DNA of 64,000 bases from positions 28,910-92,909 of the forward strand of contig JABSQB010000010.1 of NCBI GenBank assembly GCA_013214545.1, read 5' to 3'. This document shows, piece after piece, positions 9,283 to 19,348 of this stretch. The first letter of the stretch is position 1; each line of letters starts with the position of its first letter. The translations under genes and the position numbers were made by a program. The notes beneath the pieces were generated by a model that was not told the origin of the DNA, searched no databases, and worked only from the letters and a program-made list of their open reading frames with translations. The stretch comes from Henriciella sp. (lineage in GTDB: Bacteria > Pseudomonadota > Alphaproteobacteria > Caulobacterales > Hyphomonadaceae).

Positions 9283-9960
9283 GTGCTCACAACCAAGCAA
9301 AAAGAGCTGCTTCTCTTTATTCACGAACGGATTAAGGCCGATGGCGTTTCTCCCTCTTTCGATGAGATGAAGGAAGCCTTGAACCTGGCCTCGAAATCAG
9401 GGATTCACCGCCTGATTGTTGCGCTGGAAGAGCGCGGCTTCATCCGTCGGCTCGCCAATCGAGCGCGAGCGCTGGAAGTCCTAAAGATGCCAGATTCAGC
9501 AACGCCTGCTGCACCCCCACGCGGGCGCCAGACCTTCCGACCGAGTGTAGTCGGCTCCAAAACACCGGAAATGGGCCGCAACACCATTCCAGTACTTGGA
9601 CGGATCGCTGCCGGGGTGCCGATTACTGCCATCCAGAATGAAGTCGACCGGGTCACTCCACCTGAAGAATATGCCGACAGCGACGCGCACTACGCGCTGG
9701 AAGTCAAAGGCGATTCAATGATCGAAGCTGGCATTCTCGATGGCGATATCGTCATTCTTCGGCGCACCGACAGCGCCAATTCAGGTGACATTGTTGTCGC
9801 CCTGATCGATGACGAGGAAGCGACACTGAAGCGCCTGCGCAAGAAAGGCGAATCGGTCGCGCTGGAAGCGGCCAACCCGGCTTACGAAACGCGGATTTTC
9901 GGCCCCGACCGGGTTCGGGTACAGGGCCAACTGGTGGCACTGATCCGGAAGTACGAATAG
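9283..9960 (+). CDS. lexA: SOS-response repressor LexA
   Basis: Represses DNA-damage genes and cleaves itself when RecA is activated. The 225-residue product has a winged-helix DNA-binding domain (1-65, [17 protein letters not shown], helix-turn-helix around [18 protein letters not shown]). The autocleavage bond is Ala110-Gly111 (GRIAAGVP). The S24-type protease domain has Ser145 ([10 protein letters not shown]) and Lys183 (EEATLKRL). The GTG at 9283 is chosen over the TTG at 9262 because GGAGG lies 7 bp upstream and because LexA proteins begin MLTxKQ. Its stop is 30 bp from the convergent comEC stop. A LexA box sits in its own promoter. Confidence 0.97.
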   Translation: MLTTKQKELLLFIHERIKADGVSPSFDEMKEALNLASKSGIHRLIVALEERGFIRRLANRARALEVLKMPDSATPAAPPRGRQTFRPSVVGSKTPEMGRNTIPVLGRIAAGVPITAIQNEVDRVTPPEEYADSDAHYALEVKGDSMIEAGILDGDIVILRRTDSANSGDIVVALIDDEEATLKRLRKKGESVALEAANPAYETRIFGPDRVRVQGQLVALIRKYE

Positions 9961-9990
9961 GTTAGCGCTGCGCCGCACATGGCGCGTGTA

Positions 9991-12027
9991 TCAACATCTA
10001 CACCAGGGCCGACTATCACAAGCTAGCTTCTCGCGTTTCACCAGCGCGCCGCCTCGCCGTTCCAGGGTGATCCCATTCTCGCGGATGACAGCGGCCCAAA
10101 GCACTAGGTTCGAGGCGGCAAACTGCGAGCACGCCTCCAAGCGCGAGCGCGAGAGAATGATGTCGGCGGCCTCATATTCAACGCAGGAGATGCTTGCAGC
10201 GTCCGGAACCAACAGAACCTGTTGATCTCGCAGCCTGAGCCTACAACCCTTTTCGGTCCGGCACGCAGCGTCAATGGCGAGATCCGAAAAGCGAAGCGGT
10301 CCGAGACCGCTCCCATCGACAAACGCGACCCGTTGAACCTCGCCCCAGCCCTGCTCAAGATAGACGTCCCCTGAAGGCGCCCAATGGAGGCGGTCGCGGG
10401 GTGATGCCGCCCAGAAAACGAAGGCCAGTAGCGCAAAAGCAATGGCGCTATAGGTCCGCGTTCGACCCACATCGAAGACACAGCCGGTGATCAGTGTGGA
10501 TGCAAACAAAGCAAGGCTAATCGCCGGCAGTTGTGGCAATCGGACGCCGTCCAACAATCGCCACCCACTCGCGGCATGCGCGATCGCCAATATCCACTCC
10601 AGCGACAGTCCGAACCCGCGCAGAGCCAGGCCATCCAGCCCTAGCGGTGCGAGCATAAGCGCCATCGCGGCGAGCGGCGCGCTGAATAGGCTGATGATGG
10701 GCATCGCCGAGACATTTGCGATCACACCCATCCCAGCGACGCGGTCAAAATGATAGAGCGCAAAGGGCATGGTCGCGAGGCTGGTGACACCAGACGTTAT
10801 GAGCAGTGATTTCAGCCAGAAGCCTAGCCCTCGCGAAGCGATGGCCGACTGCTCGCGCCGCCTCTGCCAGCTCTCATAGGTCGAGATCAGCACCAATGTC
10901 GCTGCAAACGACATCTGAAACCCGGGAGAAAGGACACTCCAGGGCGCCAGGATTATGATCACCATCATCGCGATCGCGAGCGAGCGCTGCGTCAGCGCCG
11001 CGCGGTCAACCAGGACCGCACCGAAAAAGATGACTGCCATGGCGAACGCGCGCTGCGTCGAGACGCTCGCACCCGAGATGATGAGGTACAGCCCGCAAAT
11101 AAAAATTGCAGCCGCCGCGGCGGGCTTCTTAACCGGCCACCGCAAGGCAATCGGCTCAATCAAGGCCAGTCCGCGCCAAACAATGACGAACACCAAGCCG
11201 CCCACAATACCGATATGCAAGCCGGAAATGGCCAGCAGGTGCGCTAAACCTGCACCGCGTAGCGCGTCCTGATCGGCCGCGGACAAGTAGCTTCGATCCC
11301 CGGACGCCAAAGCCGCCGCAAGGCCGCCAGCACGCTCACCGGCCTTCGTGCGGACATGCCGCGCCAATTGCCTTCGAGCTTTACCCACACGCAACTCGCT
11401 AGATCTAAGCCAGCCTGTCGGCGGTCCGAGCGCCCCGCCCTGACAGCGCCCCTGGATATAGCCCACGCCGCCTAGGCCGCGATACCAGGCTTGCCGATTG
11501 AACGGGTAGTCGCCTTCGATAACGGGCATGGGTGGTGGCCGCAGGACGGCCCAGCAACGCACAAAACGGCCCGGTTCTGTTTCGAACCGCGCAATATGCG
11601 TCAATCGCACTAGTTCGGGTGTTTGCTCAGCCGGTAATTGGTCAATCGCATGAACTCGTAGCACCACCCTAACCCCGCGTTTGGCCGGTTGGACAGCCGT
11701 CACCCAACCTTCGACCAGAACCGGCCCGGTGGGTGAGGCGATCTGGGTGTGGGAGAGCAGCTGGGTCGCGGCGCCGCCCGCCAACGCACCTAGCGCTGCG
11801 GAGAATGCCACCAATGCAACCGCGAAGACGCCCGTCGATCGCGCGAAACTGGCGCTCAGCCAGACGCAACCGCCACTGATGACTGAGATCAACACCAGCG
11901 CAGCAAATGGCGGCTCGAAATCGATTGAGAAGTAGATAATCGCCCCGACCAACATGCCGAGGGCGAAGTAAGACGGGAGGCGCTCGCGCGAGGTGAACTG
12001 CAATAAGGACGACGGAAAACGTCGCAT
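9991..12027 (-). CDS. comEC: ComEC/Rec2-family membrane DNA-uptake channel protein
   Basis: A polytopic inner-membrane protein of the ComEC/Rec2 family, the channel that passes single-stranded DNA into the cytoplasm in competent cells. The 678-residue product begins at ATG 12027 with a strong site (GGGAGGAAAG); the frame is open further to a TTG without a site. An N-terminal segment with two or three helices is followed by the DUF4131-type region (VRVVLRVHAIDQLPAE). The Competence domain follows, with HLLAISGLHIGIVGG and about eight helices. The C-terminal 120 residues are soluble, and no metallo-beta-lactamase HxHxDH motif is present. It sits between lexA and gltX, a conserved alphaproteobacterial order, divergent from gltX. 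Confidence 0.9.
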   Translation of the reverse strand: MRRFPSSLLQFTSRERLPSYFALGMLVGAIIYFSIDFEPPFAALVLISVISGGCVWLSASFARSTGVFAVALVAFSAALGALAGGAATQLLSHTQIASPTGPVLVEGWVTAVQPAKRGVRVVLRVHAIDQLPAEQTPELVRLTHIARFETEPGRFVRCWAVLRPPPMPVIEGDYPFNRQAWYRGLGGVGYIQGRCQGGALGPPTGWLRSSELRVGKARRQLARHVRTKAGERAGGLAAALASGDRSYLSAADQDALRGAGLAHLLAISGLHIGIVGGLVFVIVWRGLALIEPIALRWPVKKPAAAAAIFICGLYLIISGASVSTQRAFAMAVIFFGAVLVDRAALTQRSLAIAMMVIIILAPWSVLSPGFQMSFAATLVLISTYESWQRRREQSAIASRGLGFWLKSLLITSGVTSLATMPFALYHFDRVAGMGVIANVSAMPIISLFSAPLAAMALMLAPLGLDGLALRGFGLSLEWILAIAHAASGWRLLDGVRLPQLPAISLALFASTLITGCVFDVGRTRTYSAIAFALLAFVFWAASPRDRLHWAPSGDVYLEQGWGEVQRVAFVDGSGLGPLRFSDLAIDAACRTEKGCRLRLRDQQVLLVPDAASISCVEYEAADIILSRSRLEACSQFAASNLVLWAAVIRENGITLERRGGALVKREKLACDSRPWCRC

Positions 12028-12118
12028 CTTTCCTCCCACCCCTTGCGAAACTGTAACAGAGCGTGTTGAAGCGGGGAAGATTCGTCCCAAGTGTTCTATC
12101 AATCACTGAAAGCCGTCG

Positions 12119-13588
12119 ATGACTGTCGTTACTCGCTTTGCCCCTTCCCCGACTGGCATGCTGCATATTGGCGGCGCACGAACGGCCCTCTTCAACTATC
12201 TTTTCGCTAAGCGACACGGTGGCAAATTCCTGCTTCGTGTTGAGGACACTGACAAAGCGCGTTCAACCGATGAAGCCACGCAAGCCATTCTTGATGGCAT
12301 GAGTTGGCTCACCCTGAACGCCGATGAAGAGCCTGTTTTTCAAAGCAAAAATGCCGCGCGGCACGTGGAATGCGCGGAGCAGATGATCGCAAATGGCAAA
12401 GCCTTCAAGTGCTATGCCACCCCTGAAGAACTGCAGGCACGGCGCGAGGCTGGGGAAGCCAAACGCGCACAGGGCAAGCAAGAGGGACTTAGCGAAGCTG
12501 ATCGCAACGGCCTTCTCGCCGAGGCGAATGAGCTGCTCGCACCTTATCGCTCCCCCTGGCGTGATGGCGGCGATCCGCCGGTGCCAGATGCACCATTCAC
12601 GGTACGACTACGCGCCCCGGATGATGAGGAAATCGCGGTTTCAGACCATGTTCAGGGCGATGTGACGCTGAAAACGCGAGAGATTGATGATCTCATCCTG
12701 CTGCGCGCCGATGGCACTCCGACCTACATGCTCGCGGTCGTTGTTGATGACCATGATATGGGCGTCACGCATGTCATCCGCGGTGATGACCATTTCCGCA
12801 ACACGTTCCGCCAATTGCCAATTTTCGCAGCCATGGGCTGGGATATCCCGGAATTTGCCCATGTTCCGATGATCCACGGTTCCGACGGCGCCAAATTGTC
12901 GAAACGCCACGGCGCGCTGTCGACGCTTGCCTATCGCGATATGGGCTATTTGCCGGAAGCGATGAATTCCTATCTCGTTCGACTCGGTTGGAGCCATGGC
13001 GACCAGGAAGTGTTCACCCTGGGCGAAGCGGCCGCGGTTTTCGACCTCGCCGGGATCAACAAGGCCCCGGGACGCCTTGATCTGGAGAAGCTCGGCGACG
13101 TCAACGCACACTTTATGCGGAATACCGACGCAGCCCGCCTGATGGCGCTTTTAGAGCCTGAAATCGAGAAGCTTACGACTCTTGATGTGGGTCTGACTGA
13201 GCGCCTGCAGCATGCTTTGCCAACCTTGAAGGAACGCGGTCAAACCCTGCCAGAACTGGCTGAATCCTGCCGTTTCCTTTGGGATAGCAATGCTGAAAAC
13301 CTCAACAAAAAGGCCCGTAAAGCCTTACGCGAGGACGGGATCAAACGGTTATCAGAACTCCGTGAAGCACTAGACGGCGCGGATTCTTGGACTATTGAAG
13401 CATTGCAGGGTGTTCTGGACGCTTATTGTGCAGCGCACACACTCTCCATGGGACAGGTAGGCCCGCCGCTGCGAGCCGCGCTGACCGGAGGTCTGCCAGC
13501 GCCAGATCTCGCGCCCGTTATGTATTGGCTGGGCCGCGATGAAGTTTTGGCACGAATAGAGAAACATTTGCCTGCCACGGGTAGGTGA
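12119..13588 (+). CDS. gltX: Glutamyl-tRNA synthetase
   Basis: Class I aminoacyl-tRNA synthetase charging tRNA-Glu. The 489-residue product has RFAPSPTGMLHIGGARTA, the HIGH-type motif at residues 16-19, and the KMSKS-type motif KLSKRHG at 259-265. The anticodon-binding C-terminal helical domain follows. It is divergent from comEC, whose start is 91 bp away, and is followed after 27 bp by gltA on the same strand. Many alphaproteobacteria carry a second gltX-like gene that charges tRNA-Gln for amidation; whether this copy is the only one cannot be told. Confidence 0.97.
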   Translation: MTVVTRFAPSPTGMLHIGGARTALFNYLFAKRHGGKFLLRVEDTDKARSTDEATQAILDGMSWLTLNADEEPVFQSKNAARHVECAEQMIANGKAFKCYATPEELQARREAGEAKRAQGKQEGLSEADRNGLLAEANELLAPYRSPWRDGGDPPVPDAPFTVRLRAPDDEEIAVSDHVQGDVTLKTREIDDLILLRADGTPTYMLAVVVDDHDMGVTHVIRGDDHFRNTFRQLPIFAAMGWDIPEFAHVPMIHGSDGAKLSKRHGALSTLAYRDMGYLPEAMNSYLVRLGWSHGDQEVFTLGEAAAVFDLAGINKAPGRLDLEKLGDVNAHFMRNTDAARLMALLEPEIEKLTTLDVGLTERLQHALPTLKERGQTLPELAESCRFLWDSNAENLNKKARKALREDGIKRLSELREALDGADSWTIEALQGVLDAYCAAHTLSMGQVGPPLRAALTGGLPAPDLAPVMYWLGRDEVLARIEKHLPATGR

Positions 13589-13615
13589 GAGAACGGAAAT
13601 TGCGAGAGGGCTGAG

Positions 13616-14917
13616 ATGATCAACAAAACCAAACAAACCGACACCGCTAAACTCGAGATCAAGGCTCAAACGCTTGAACTCCCTGTTTTGAGCGGCACGC
13701 ACGGCCCTGATGTCGTCGATGTCAAACGCCTGTATGCTGAAGCTGGTGTCTTCACCCTCGACCCTGGTTTCACTTCTACCGGTTCCTGCGAAAGCCAGAT
13801 CACGTTTATCAACGGCGAGGAAGGCATTCTGCTGCACCGCGGCTATCCGATCGATCAACTGGCCGAACAATCGGGTTTTCTGGAAGTCGCTTATCTGCTG
13901 CTGAATGGCGAGCTGCCAACTCAGGCAGAGTTTCGTGAGTTCAATGGCCGCGTAACCCAGCACACATTGCTCCACACCCAAATGGACCGATTCTTTGACG
14001 GGTTCCGCCGTGACAGCCACCCAATGGCGATGCTGACTGGCACAGTCGGCGCCATGTCGGCCTTCTATCCTGGCGCCATGGACAGCTCCGACCCGGTAGA
14101 ACGCAATCTCGCTTACATTCGTCTGATCGCGAAAATGCCGACCCTGGCCGCTCGCATTTACAAGTACACGCAAGGCCAGAAATTCGTCGATCCAGTAAAT
14201 GAATTGTCTTACGGCGAGAATTTCCTGCGTATGTGCTTCTCGGTCCCAGCTGAGAAATACAAAATCAGCCCAACACTCGCCCGTGCCATGGACAAGATTT
14301 TTATCCTCCACGCGGATCATGAGCAAAACGCCTCGACCTCGACTGTACGTCTCGCCGGGTCTTCTGGCGCACACCCTTACGCTGCCATTGCAGCTGGTGT
14401 TGCTTCGCTTTGGGGCCCAAGCCATGGCGGCGCAAACGAAGCGTGCCTGAACATGCTGCGCGAGATCGGCACCGTCGATCGCATCCCGGAATATATCGAA
14501 AAATCAAAGGATAAGTCCGACAGCTTCCGCCTGATGGGCTTCGGTCACCGCGTTTACAAAAACTATGATCCACGCGCGACGGTGATGCAGAAAACCGCGC
14601 ACGAAGTGCTCGATGAGCTCGGGATCGATACGCCGATTCTTCGCGTGGCCCGCGAGCTGGAACGTCTGGCCTTGGAAGACGAGTACTTCCGCGAAAAGAA
14701 ACTCTACCCGAATGTCGACTTCTATTCCGGCGTAATTCTCGATGCGATGGGCTTCCCGACTGACATGTTTACCGTGCTATTCGCCCTCGCACGGACCGTC
14801 GGCTGGTGTTCACAGCTGAACGAATTCATCGAAGATCCATCTCAGCGCATCGGTCGCCCGCGCCAAATCTACACGGGCGCAGCCCAACGAGACTTCGTAC
14901 CGATTACTGAGCGCTAA
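13616..14917 (+). CDS. gltA: Citrate synthase (type II, hexameric)
   Basis: Condenses oxaloacetate and acetyl-CoA to citrate, entry to the TCA cycle. The 433-residue length and the N-terminal beta-rich segment (about 1-60) mark the type II Gram-negative form. Catalytic signatures are [31 protein letters not shown] with the second His, and [14 protein letters not shown] with the catalytic Asp. The ribosome site is GAGAGGG 7 bp before ATG. Its stop overlaps the end of convergent lpxB by 14 bp, and its terminator lies inside lpxB. Confidence 0.97.
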   Translation: MINKTKQTDTAKLEIKAQTLELPVLSGTHGPDVVDVKRLYAEAGVFTLDPGFTSTGSCESQITFINGEEGILLHRGYPIDQLAEQSGFLEVAYLLLNGELPTQAEFREFNGRVTQHTLLHTQMDRFFDGFRRDSHPMAMLTGTVGAMSAFYPGAMDSSDPVERNLAYIRLIAKMPTLAARIYKYTQGQKFVDPVNELSYGENFLRMCFSVPAEKYKISPTLARAMDKIFILHADHEQNASTSTVRLAGSSGAHPYAAIAAGVASLWGPSHGGANEACLNMLREIGTVDRIPEYIEKSKDKSDSFRLMGFGHRVYKNYDPRATVMQKTAHEVLDELGIDTPILRVARELERLALEDEYFREKKLYPNVDFYSGVILDAMGFPTDMFTVLFALARTVGWCSQLNEFIEDPSQRIGRPRQIYTGAAQRDFVPITER

Positions 14918-16064
14918 CAACGCCCAAAATCGCTTTTGCGGCAATAACAGGCGCCGCCTCATCGCGCTCTCCCATTCGGGAGAGCGCTTTGTTTTGCGCG
15001 TCTGTTTGGGCCTTCAACGCCGCCGCGTCGGTGAGCAACGCCCGTGCTCTCTCTGACAGCAGATCGGCCCGAAAGCGCGTCTGAACAAATTCAGGGGCGA
15101 CTTCTGTGTCATCGGCGGCGATGTTCAGCAGCGTTATATGAGCCGGTTTGTAGAGCAGGTATCGCGCCAGCATCCACGTGATCCAGCCGGTTTTATAGCC
15201 AACAATAAACGGCGTTCCCTGAACCGCGAGTTCGCTGGTCACCGTGCCTGAACAGGCCAGCGCGAGATCTGCCGCGGCCAGGATATCTGCTGAAGCGTCC
15301 GCCTCATCTGTCAGGACTGCCCAATCTTCTAGCTTTGGGAATTCATCGAGAAACTGCGCCCGCACAGAGGGCGCTGGCGCTGCCACCACTTTCAAGTAGG
15401 GCTGCTGCGACTTTAACAGCCAGGCGGCCTCCATCAGAACTGGCGCAACGCGCTTGATCTCGCTCGGTCGGCTGCCAGGCAAGATAAGCAGCATTTGATC
15501 ACCGCCCGATAATCCAAGCCTGCTGCGATAGGAATTTCTGTCGCCGCGCTCTGTGCGGCTGAGCGCGGGATTACCCATCACGGTAACAGGCAATCCGTGC
15601 GGCTCGTAGTAGGCGGTCTCCATATGATGCAGGCAGATCAGATGGTCGACCAGTCCTGCCAGCGTCCTGGCGCGCCCGGGACGGGTTGCCCAGACCTGCG
15701 GCCCGACCAGTTTGATCAACTTGATACTGGGATCACGATCGCGCACGCGCTGCGCCACGCGCAGCATGAACCCCCAGGAGTCGACCAGGATCACCGCGTC
15801 GGGCTTGAAGTCCAGAATGGCATCTGCAGCTTGATCAGCGAGCTTCACGACCGTGCCGTAAGCCTTCAAACCTTCAAACAGGCCCAGGATCGACAAAGGC
15901 GCGATATCGATCGGCGAGTCGATGCCGATTTTCTTCAGTTCGCCGCCGCCAATTCCGGCAAGCATCACCTCCGAATTGAGCATTTTCAGGGCCTCAGCAG
16001 TTTCTCGCGCCAGAAGATCTCCCGACGGTTCGGCAGCTACCAGGAAAATGCGGGGCGCGCTCAC
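14904..16064 (-). CDS. lpxB: Lipid-A-disaccharide synthase
   Basis: GT19 glycosyltransferase joining UDP-2,3-diacylglucosamine and lipid X into the lipid A disaccharide at the inner membrane. The 386-residue product has [11 protein letters not shown] at the start, [28 protein letters not shown] (nucleotide-binding) and [22 protein letters not shown]. The start is GTG, overlapping the lpxI stop as GTGA. The C-terminal coding bases contain the gltA terminator hairpin, so residues around ALSRMGERD are under a double constraint. It is the last gene of the lpx run. Confidence 0.96.
   Translation of the reverse strand: MSAPRIFLVAAEPSGDLLARETAEALKMLNSEVMLAGIGGGELKKIGIDSPIDIAPLSILGLFEGLKAYGTVVKLADQAADAILDFKPDAVILVDSWGFMLRVAQRVRDRDPSIKLIKLVGPQVWATRPGRARTLAGLVDHLICLHHMETAYYEPHGLPVTVMGNPALSRTERGDRNSYRSRLGLSGGDQMLLILPGSRPSEIKRVAPVLMEAAWLLKSQQPYLKVVAAPAPSVRAQFLDEFPKLEDWAVLTDEADASADILAAADLALACSGTVTSELAVQGTPFIVGYKTGWITWMLARYLLYKPAHITLLNIAADDTEVAPEFVQTRFRADLLSERARALLTDAAALKAQTDAQNKALSRMGERDEAAPVIAAKAILGVVSAQ
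14964..14994 (+). terminator. Intrinsic terminator of gltA, embedded in lpxB
   Basis: A perfect 10-bp inverted repeat GCGCTCTCCC/GGGAGAGCGC (14964-14973 and 14978-14987) with a 4-nt loop ATTC is followed on the plus strand by TTTGTTTT. It starts 46 bp after the gltA stop. On the minus strand the hairpin has no T-run, so it terminates only gltA transcription. It is wholly inside the convergent lpxB coding sequence. Confidence 0.8.
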
Positions 16065-16903
16065 GCGCCTTTGTCCTGAGGCAGGCCATATAGAAACAGT
16101 CCGAGAGCCTCTGCATGCGCTTTCACGGTGTCGACGTCGACAATCAGGGCGCCACCTGCCTCATATCCGATTCCGGCCAAACCGGCGGCCGCGGCACCAT
16201 CCAAGGTTTTCTTGCCGATTGTTGGAAGATCGATACGCCGTTCCTGTTGCGGCTTGGGACATTTGACCAGCACGCCGAGCCGTTCGGTTTCAGACCCGCG
16301 GATTTCGAGCGGTAGACCGGCGCACCGCTTTAGCATCTCATCAGTTCCCTCCTGCGCCTCAACGCAAAGGACCAGGCCATTGGCCACAATCGCGCCTTGC
16401 CCGATGTCGAGACGGCCAATCTCGCGCGCGACATGCGCTGCCTTTTTGAGATCGTCCATTGCGGCATCAGATGGCTGAGGACCGACGAGCAAGCCTTCCG
16501 GAGCTTCCAGACGCCCCGCCGCCACGTCGGCGCCGATGATCTCAAAGCCTTCATCTTCGAACACACTGATCATGAAGGTCAGCAGAGCGTCGTCACCTTT
16601 ACGCGCCGCTGCAATGGCCTTGGGAAGCAGCGACATACCTTTCATGTCGGGTTTCAGCGCCTTGAAATCAGGACGCTTGACGATGCCAGCAAAACAAATC
16701 TGCTCGCACCCCGCATTGCGGAATGCTTTGAACGCTTTACCGATCTCGGCAATGCCGCTGACCTCGCCAGGGAATCGCTCCAGAGCCGCTTCTTCGAAGC
16801 CTCTCAGTCGCAGTACGTATACGCCCTGTCCGCGTTCCAGTGCGGCCTCAGCGACCTGAACGGGCAGTTCGCCCAAGCCTGCAATAATCCCGAGTGGTGC
16901 CAA
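16061..16903 (-). CDS. lpxI: UDP-2,3-diacylglucosamine pyrophosphatase LpxI
   Basis: Hydrolyses UDP-2,3-diacylglucosamine to lipid X, the alphaproteobacterial substitute for LpxH. The 280-residue product starts APLGIIAGLGELPVQVAEAA and continues CEQICFAGIVKRPDF and FEIIGADVAAGRLEAPEGLL. The C-terminal half has GQGAIVANGLVLCVEAQEGTD and KCPKPQQERRIDLPTIG, all typical of the family. The start codon is TTG at 16903, supported by TAGGAGG 5 bp upstream; no nearby ATG fits the family's N-terminus. It follows lpxA after 9 bp and overlaps lpxB by 4 bp. Confidence 0.95.
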   Translation of the reverse strand: MAPLGIIAGLGELPVQVAEAALERGQGVYVLRLRGFEEAALERFPGEVSGIAEIGKAFKAFRNAGCEQICFAGIVKRPDFKALKPDMKGMSLLPKAIAAARKGDDALLTFMISVFEDEGFEIIGADVAAGRLEAPEGLLVGPQPSDAAMDDLKKAAHVAREIGRLDIGQGAIVANGLVLCVEAQEGTDEMLKRCAGLPLEIRGSETERLGVLVKCPKPQQERRIDLPTIGKKTLDGAAAAGLAGIGYEAGGALIVDVDTVKAHAEALGLFLYGLPQDKGA

Positions 16904-16912
16904 GCCTGCCTC

Positions 16913-17704
16913 CTATCGCGGCAAACACAATGCGCGGTTCTTGCTGCTGCGAATGAAATCAACGATCTGCATGACTTCTGCAGTCTCGGCAAATGCGGCA
17001 GCAGTATCTTCGAGCCGCTCAGAGAACGTGCCCTCCTTCGCATAGAGCATGCGATAGGCCGAGCGCAGGCTGCGTATGGTCTCTCTGGAGAAGCCGCGGC
17101 GTTTCAAACCGACGACATTCAAACCGGCAAGGTGCGCGTGATTCCCAACAACCGAGCCAAATGGAATAACATCCGCAACCAGGATCGAACCTCCGCCAAC
17201 AAAGGCATGATCGCCAATGCGGCACCATTGGTGCACCGCCACAGCGCCTCCAAACCAGACCTGTTCCCCGACTGTGACGTGCCCGCCAATATGGGTGTTA
17301 TTGGCGATCACACACTTATTGCCAACAACACAGTCGTGCGCTGCGTGCGTATGCGCCATGAACAAGCATTCTTCGCCGACCTTGGTCACACCGCCATGCT
17401 CCGGGGACCCGGCGTGCAGCGTGGTATGCTCGCGCATCACGGTTCCAGCGCCCACTTCAAGACGCGATTCTGCACTATCGCGATAGCCTAGCACCTGGGG
17501 CGGGCCACCCAGAACAGAGCCGGGAAACACCTCGACGCCTTCGTTGAGTAGCGTCCGACCAATCACAGTCGCCTTGGGATGCAGCGTGACATTATCGTGC
17601 ACAACCGCGTCCGGCCCAACATAAGCCATCGCGCCCACGGTCACGTTGGTTCCGAGCTCAGCGCCGGATTCAACAACGGCGGTAGGATGGATGGTAGCCG
17701 TCAT
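16913..17704 (-). CDS. lpxA: UDP-N-acetylglucosamine acyltransferase
   Basis: First enzyme of lipid A synthesis, moving a 3-hydroxyacyl chain from ACP to UDP-GlcNAc. The 263-residue left-handed parallel beta helix is visible as hexapeptide repeats from residue 5 to about 190 (IHPTAVVESGAELG, VTVGAMAYVGPDAVV). The catalytic His lies in MAHTHAAHDCVVG, and a C-terminal helical domain follows (FSRETIRSLRSAYRML). It overlaps the lpxD stop directly (ATGA at 17701-17704). In most proteobacteria fabZ lies between these two genes; here there is no room for it. Confidence 0.96.
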   Translation of the reverse strand: MTATIHPTAVVESGAELGTNVTVGAMAYVGPDAVVHDNVTLHPKATVIGRTLLNEGVEVFPGSVLGGPPQVLGYRDSAESRLEVGAGTVMREHTTLHAGSPEHGGVTKVGEECLFMAHTHAAHDCVVGNKCVIANNTHIGGHVTVGEQVWFGGAVAVHQWCRIGDHAFVGGGSILVADVIPFGSVVGNHAHLAGLNVVGLKRRGFSRETIRSLRSAYRMLYAKEGTFSERLEDTAAAFAETAEVMQIVDFIRSSKNRALCLPR

Positions 17705-18705
17705 TTTGGTTTCTTCTTCGGAGCAACTTGCTTTTGGATCCAGGCGATCTCGCGCAGATACTGCCGCAAGGGACGCGCCGGGCTGCCGCCCCAGGTCTCT
17801 CCCGCAGGAATGTCGCGAAAGATGCCCGATGCCGCCGCGAGCTGCGCGCCGGCGCCAATATGCACATGGTCAGCGATGCCAACGCGGCCACCCATGACCA
17901 CACCATCGTCGATCGAGCTAGTTCCCGAAATACCTGTAAAGCTCGCCATCATGACATTTCTTCCGATCACAACATTATGCGCGATCTGCACCAGATTATC
18001 GATCTTGGTGCGCTCACCGATGATCGTATCATCAAAGGCGCCGCGGTCGATGCATGTGTTGGCGCCGATCGTCACAAGGTCCTGAATGATAACGCGCCCC
18101 CATTGCGGCACGTCCTCAGCCCCCTCAGGTCCAGCTGTTACGCCAAACCCAGCCTCGCCGATACTGGCGCCGGCCAGAATGGTCACATCATTACCGATCA
18201 GGGCGCAGCGAATGCTCACGTTCGGCCCGATCTTGGTCCGAGCGCCAATCTGCACACCTGGGCCAATCACAACACCGGGCGCAATTTCAGCTTCTTCACC
18301 AATCGACGCGCCAGCGCCAATGACTGCTGAAGGCGCAACCTTAGCCGTCTCGTGAATTGACGCGGCTTCGCCAGATTCAGTCCACGACTTCAGTTCAAAC
18401 AACTCCTCTGACGCCCGCTTCTGAGCAAAGCGCGGGTGTGAAACAACTACTGGGGTGACGCCATCCGGCAGCGCTCCAGCGGCATTATCGTGGACAAAAC
18501 ACGCCGTTGCTGATGCGCTGACATTCATACTGCGCTTTGGATCACCCTCGAAGAAGCAGATATCGCCTTCGCGCGCACTTGCCGCGGCAGCGATGCTGCT
18601 GATCTCCGGGTCAGCGCTAACACTTGTGTCGAGACCGCAGACGTCCAAAAGGGTCCGCAGAGACTGCGGACCCTTATAGGTGTAAAAGCGTTCGTCGACT
18701 GGCAT
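17701..18705 (-). CDS. lpxD: UDP-3-O-(3-hydroxyacyl)glucosamine N-acyltransferase
   Basis: Third step of lipid A synthesis, adding the second 3-hydroxyacyl chain to the amino group. The 334-residue product has the N-terminal uridine-binding domain (about 1-110), hexapeptide repeats from about 118 to 300 (IGAGASIGEEAEIAPGVVIG), and the catalytic His in LVQIAHNVVIGRN. It ends with a short lysine-rich helix (KQVAPKKKPK). It follows skp by 18 bp and is translationally coupled to lpxA. Confidence 0.96.
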   Translation of the reverse strand: MPVDERFYTYKGPQSLRTLLDVCGLDTSVSADPEISSIAAAASAREGDICFFEGDPKRSMNVSASATACFVHDNAAGALPDGVTPVVVSHPRFAQKRASEELFELKSWTESGEAASIHETAKVAPSAVIGAGASIGEEAEIAPGVVIGPGVQIGARTKIGPNVSIRCALIGNDVTILAGASIGEAGFGVTAGPEGAEDVPQWGRVIIQDLVTIGANTCIDRGAFDDTIIGERTKIDNLVQIAHNVVIGRNVMMASFTGISGTSSIDDGVVMGGRVGIADHVHIGAGAQLAAASGIFRDIPAGETWGGSPARPLRQYLREIAWIQKQVAPKKKPK

Positions 18706-18723
18706 CAGCCCCCCGATGCTTGC

Positions 18724-19317
18724 TTATTGTTGTGCTTGCGGCGGCGGAAGTTTCTGGCGCGTCACGGTAATGGTCGGTGTTGCCGCATCCAGTTTCGCAA
18801 TAACAGTTGCCGTCAGATCCGTGGCTTGATCGGTGAACACCACGTTGGAGCGATCGAGAATAACGTTAGCGTTGTTCTCCGTGACCACTTCCCGCAGGAT
18901 TGGAACCAAAGCGTTGTTAAGGTCGATCAGGGCCTTGCGCTCAGTCAGCGCCAGTTCCTGTGATGCGATTTGACGATCACGATTGAATTCATTTGCCTTA
19001 CGCGCGTAATTTTCGACTTCGGTTTTCAAAGCCGCATCAGCACGCATGGCTTCTGGCGTCATATTTGCGGTCTTTGCTTCGATAGCAGCGCCTTCAGTTT
19101 GAAGCTGGGTTACAGTCGGTTGAAGCTCCGCCTGCATCGCGGCCTCGATACCCTGAATTTTGGTCGCAACATCCTGACCGGCTTTGCTCTGCGTCAGAAT
19201 CTGTGTGCGGTCTATAACAATCACATTGGTGCCTTGCGCATAGGCAGGCGCAGCAATCGTCAGCGGCGCGGCGACGGCCATGGAAAGCGCCGCGAGAATA
19301 GCTTTAACGGGAAACAT
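18724..19317 (-). CDS. skp: Periplasmic chaperone Skp/OmpH
   Basis: Periplasmic holdase that carries unfolded outer-membrane proteins to BamA. The 197-residue precursor starts at ATG 19317 behind AGGAGAGAG; the frame is open upstream but without a site. A signal peptide is visible (LAALSMAVAAPLTIAAPAYA, cleavage near 27). A short beta segment follows (VIVIDRTQILTQSKAGQDV), then a long coiled coil (about 50-140, rich in E, A, Q, K), and a C-terminal strand region (NVILDRSNVVF). Its place between bamA and lpxD is the standard order. Confidence 0.92.
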   Translation of the reverse strand: MFPVKAILAALSMAVAAPLTIAAPAYAQGTNVIVIDRTQILTQSKAGQDVATKIQGIEAAMQAELQPTVTQLQTEGAAIEAKTANMTPEAMRADAALKTEVENYARKANEFNRDRQIASQELALTERKALIDLNNALVPILREVVTENNANVILDRSNVVFTDQATDLTATVIAKLDAATPTITVTRQKLPPPQAQQ

Positions 19318-19348
19318 GTGTCTCTCTCCTGTGAGAACAATGATTAAA

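Noticed and set aside
13370..14425. 351-codon minus-strand frame over gltX/gltA
   Set aside because: Covers the catalytic core of citrate synthase on the other strand and has no start signal or domain.
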